This document shows positions 5,103 to 5,337 of a DNA stretch of 5,337 nt, piece after piece (within the stretch, counting starts at the first letter, position 1; each line of letters starts with the position of its first letter). A model generated the notes under the pieces. The model was not told the DNA's origin. It saw nothing but the letters and a program-made list of their open reading frames with translations, and did not search any database. The DNA is from Thioalkalivibrio sp. (GTDB lineage Bacteria > Pseudomonadota > Gammaproteobacteria > Ectothiorhodospirales > Ectothiorhodospiraceae). The translations under genes and the position numbers were made by a program. The stretch is taken from the NCBI GenBank assembly GCA_007136145.1, contig SLHN01000172.1, forward strand, positions 1 to 5,337, given 5' to 3'.

Positions 5103-5337
5103 GAGAGAAGAGCGGCAAATATGTAACGCTGGTCGGTGCGGGCCCCCATGGCATGACGCTGCGTGCCCTCGACATGGACACCGCGCTGGAATACCTGGCC
5201 GCCAAGCCCGGCTTCGATGTGCAGGCTCAGGATGGCCGGCTCTGGGTGCTGAAGCCGGGGCAGGAAACAAGCGGGAAGCACGTTGCGATGATCGGTGCAG
5301 GACCGCAGAAAGCGACGCTCCGTGCCACCGATATGGA
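5099..5337 (+). CDS. Tandem-repeat protein, unknown family, unusual start, runs off the window
   Basis: A frame distinct from the PilZ-like gene is coding here and continues past the window end. It encodes SGKYVTLVGAGP...TLRALDM (from 5111), then DTALEYLAAKPGFDVQAQDG, RLWVLKPGQET, then a second copy SGKHVAMIGAGP...TLRATDM (from 5270). The repeat unit is 53 residues. The frame is open upstream to a TAA near 4943-4945 but has no ATG, GTG or TTG before ATG 5153. ATG 5153 would cut off the conserved SGK.V..(V/I)GAGP element. The listed start is CTG 5099, whose CTGA overlaps the PilZ-like stop TGA; it is a hypothesis. A frameshift joining it to the PilZ-like gene is the main alternative. No family was recognised. 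The product looks soluble so far. Confidence 0.5.
   Translation, partial: MREKSGKYVTLVGAGPHGMTLRALDMDTALEYLAAKPGFDVQAQDGRLWVLKPGQETSGKHVAMIGAGPQKATLRATDM
5111..5337 (+). repeat. Coding tandem repeat, 159-bp unit
   Basis: Unit one begins at 5111 (AGCGGCAAATATGT) and unit two at 5270 (AGCGGGAAGCACGT), exactly 159 bp apart. The second unit is cut by the window end. The two copies share 14 of the 22 aligned residues and differ at many silent positions (GGC/GGG, AAA/AAG, GCG/GCA, GGC/GGA, CCC/CCG, GAC/GAT). This indicates an old duplication kept under protein-level selection. Confidence 0.75.

Overview
The window is GC-rich, densely coding, plus-strand DNA from a proteobacterium. The PstA, PstB and PhoU sequences, together with REP-like palindromes of the GGCGGA...TCCGCC type, suggest a gammaproteobacterium, perhaps of the Chromatiales/Ectothiorhodospiraceae kind. 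That placement is inference. No rRNA, tRNA, CRISPR array, transposase or integrase was seen.

Left part (1-2028): the 3' end of the high-affinity phosphate uptake operon. It holds the last 62 codons of pstA (permease), then pstB (ATPase), then phoU (negative regulator of Pho signalling). A 205-bp gap with two GC-rich palindromes separates pstB from phoU. Together the three genes import phosphate and report its supply to the PhoR/PhoB two-component system. phoR, phoB, pstS and pstC lie outside the window.

Middle part (2029-3208): a gene for a small four-helix membrane protein (2131-2535), then 385 bp without a convincing gene. At 2845-2873 in that gap lie three TGTCA-core half-sites spaced exactly 11 bp apart. 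This is the layout of a PhoB binding site (Pho box), pointing rightward at an unrecognised 95-residue arginine-rich, helical protein (2921-3208). The likely reading is an uncharacterised Pho-regulon gene next to the Pst/PhoU locus.

Right part (3209-5337): a 314-bp gap with a protein-like antisense ORF, then an apparently exported PldB-type alpha/beta hydrolase (3523-4551). Next come a 200-nt hairpin-rich leader and a degenerate PilZ-like protein (4752-5102). Last is the start of a repeat protein with a 53-residue unit that runs off the window. The repeat protein has no ATG, GTG or TTG start that would include its conserved first unit. It joins the PilZ-like gene through a CTGA overlap, so either it starts at CTG by reinitiation or the two are one frame-shifted gene.
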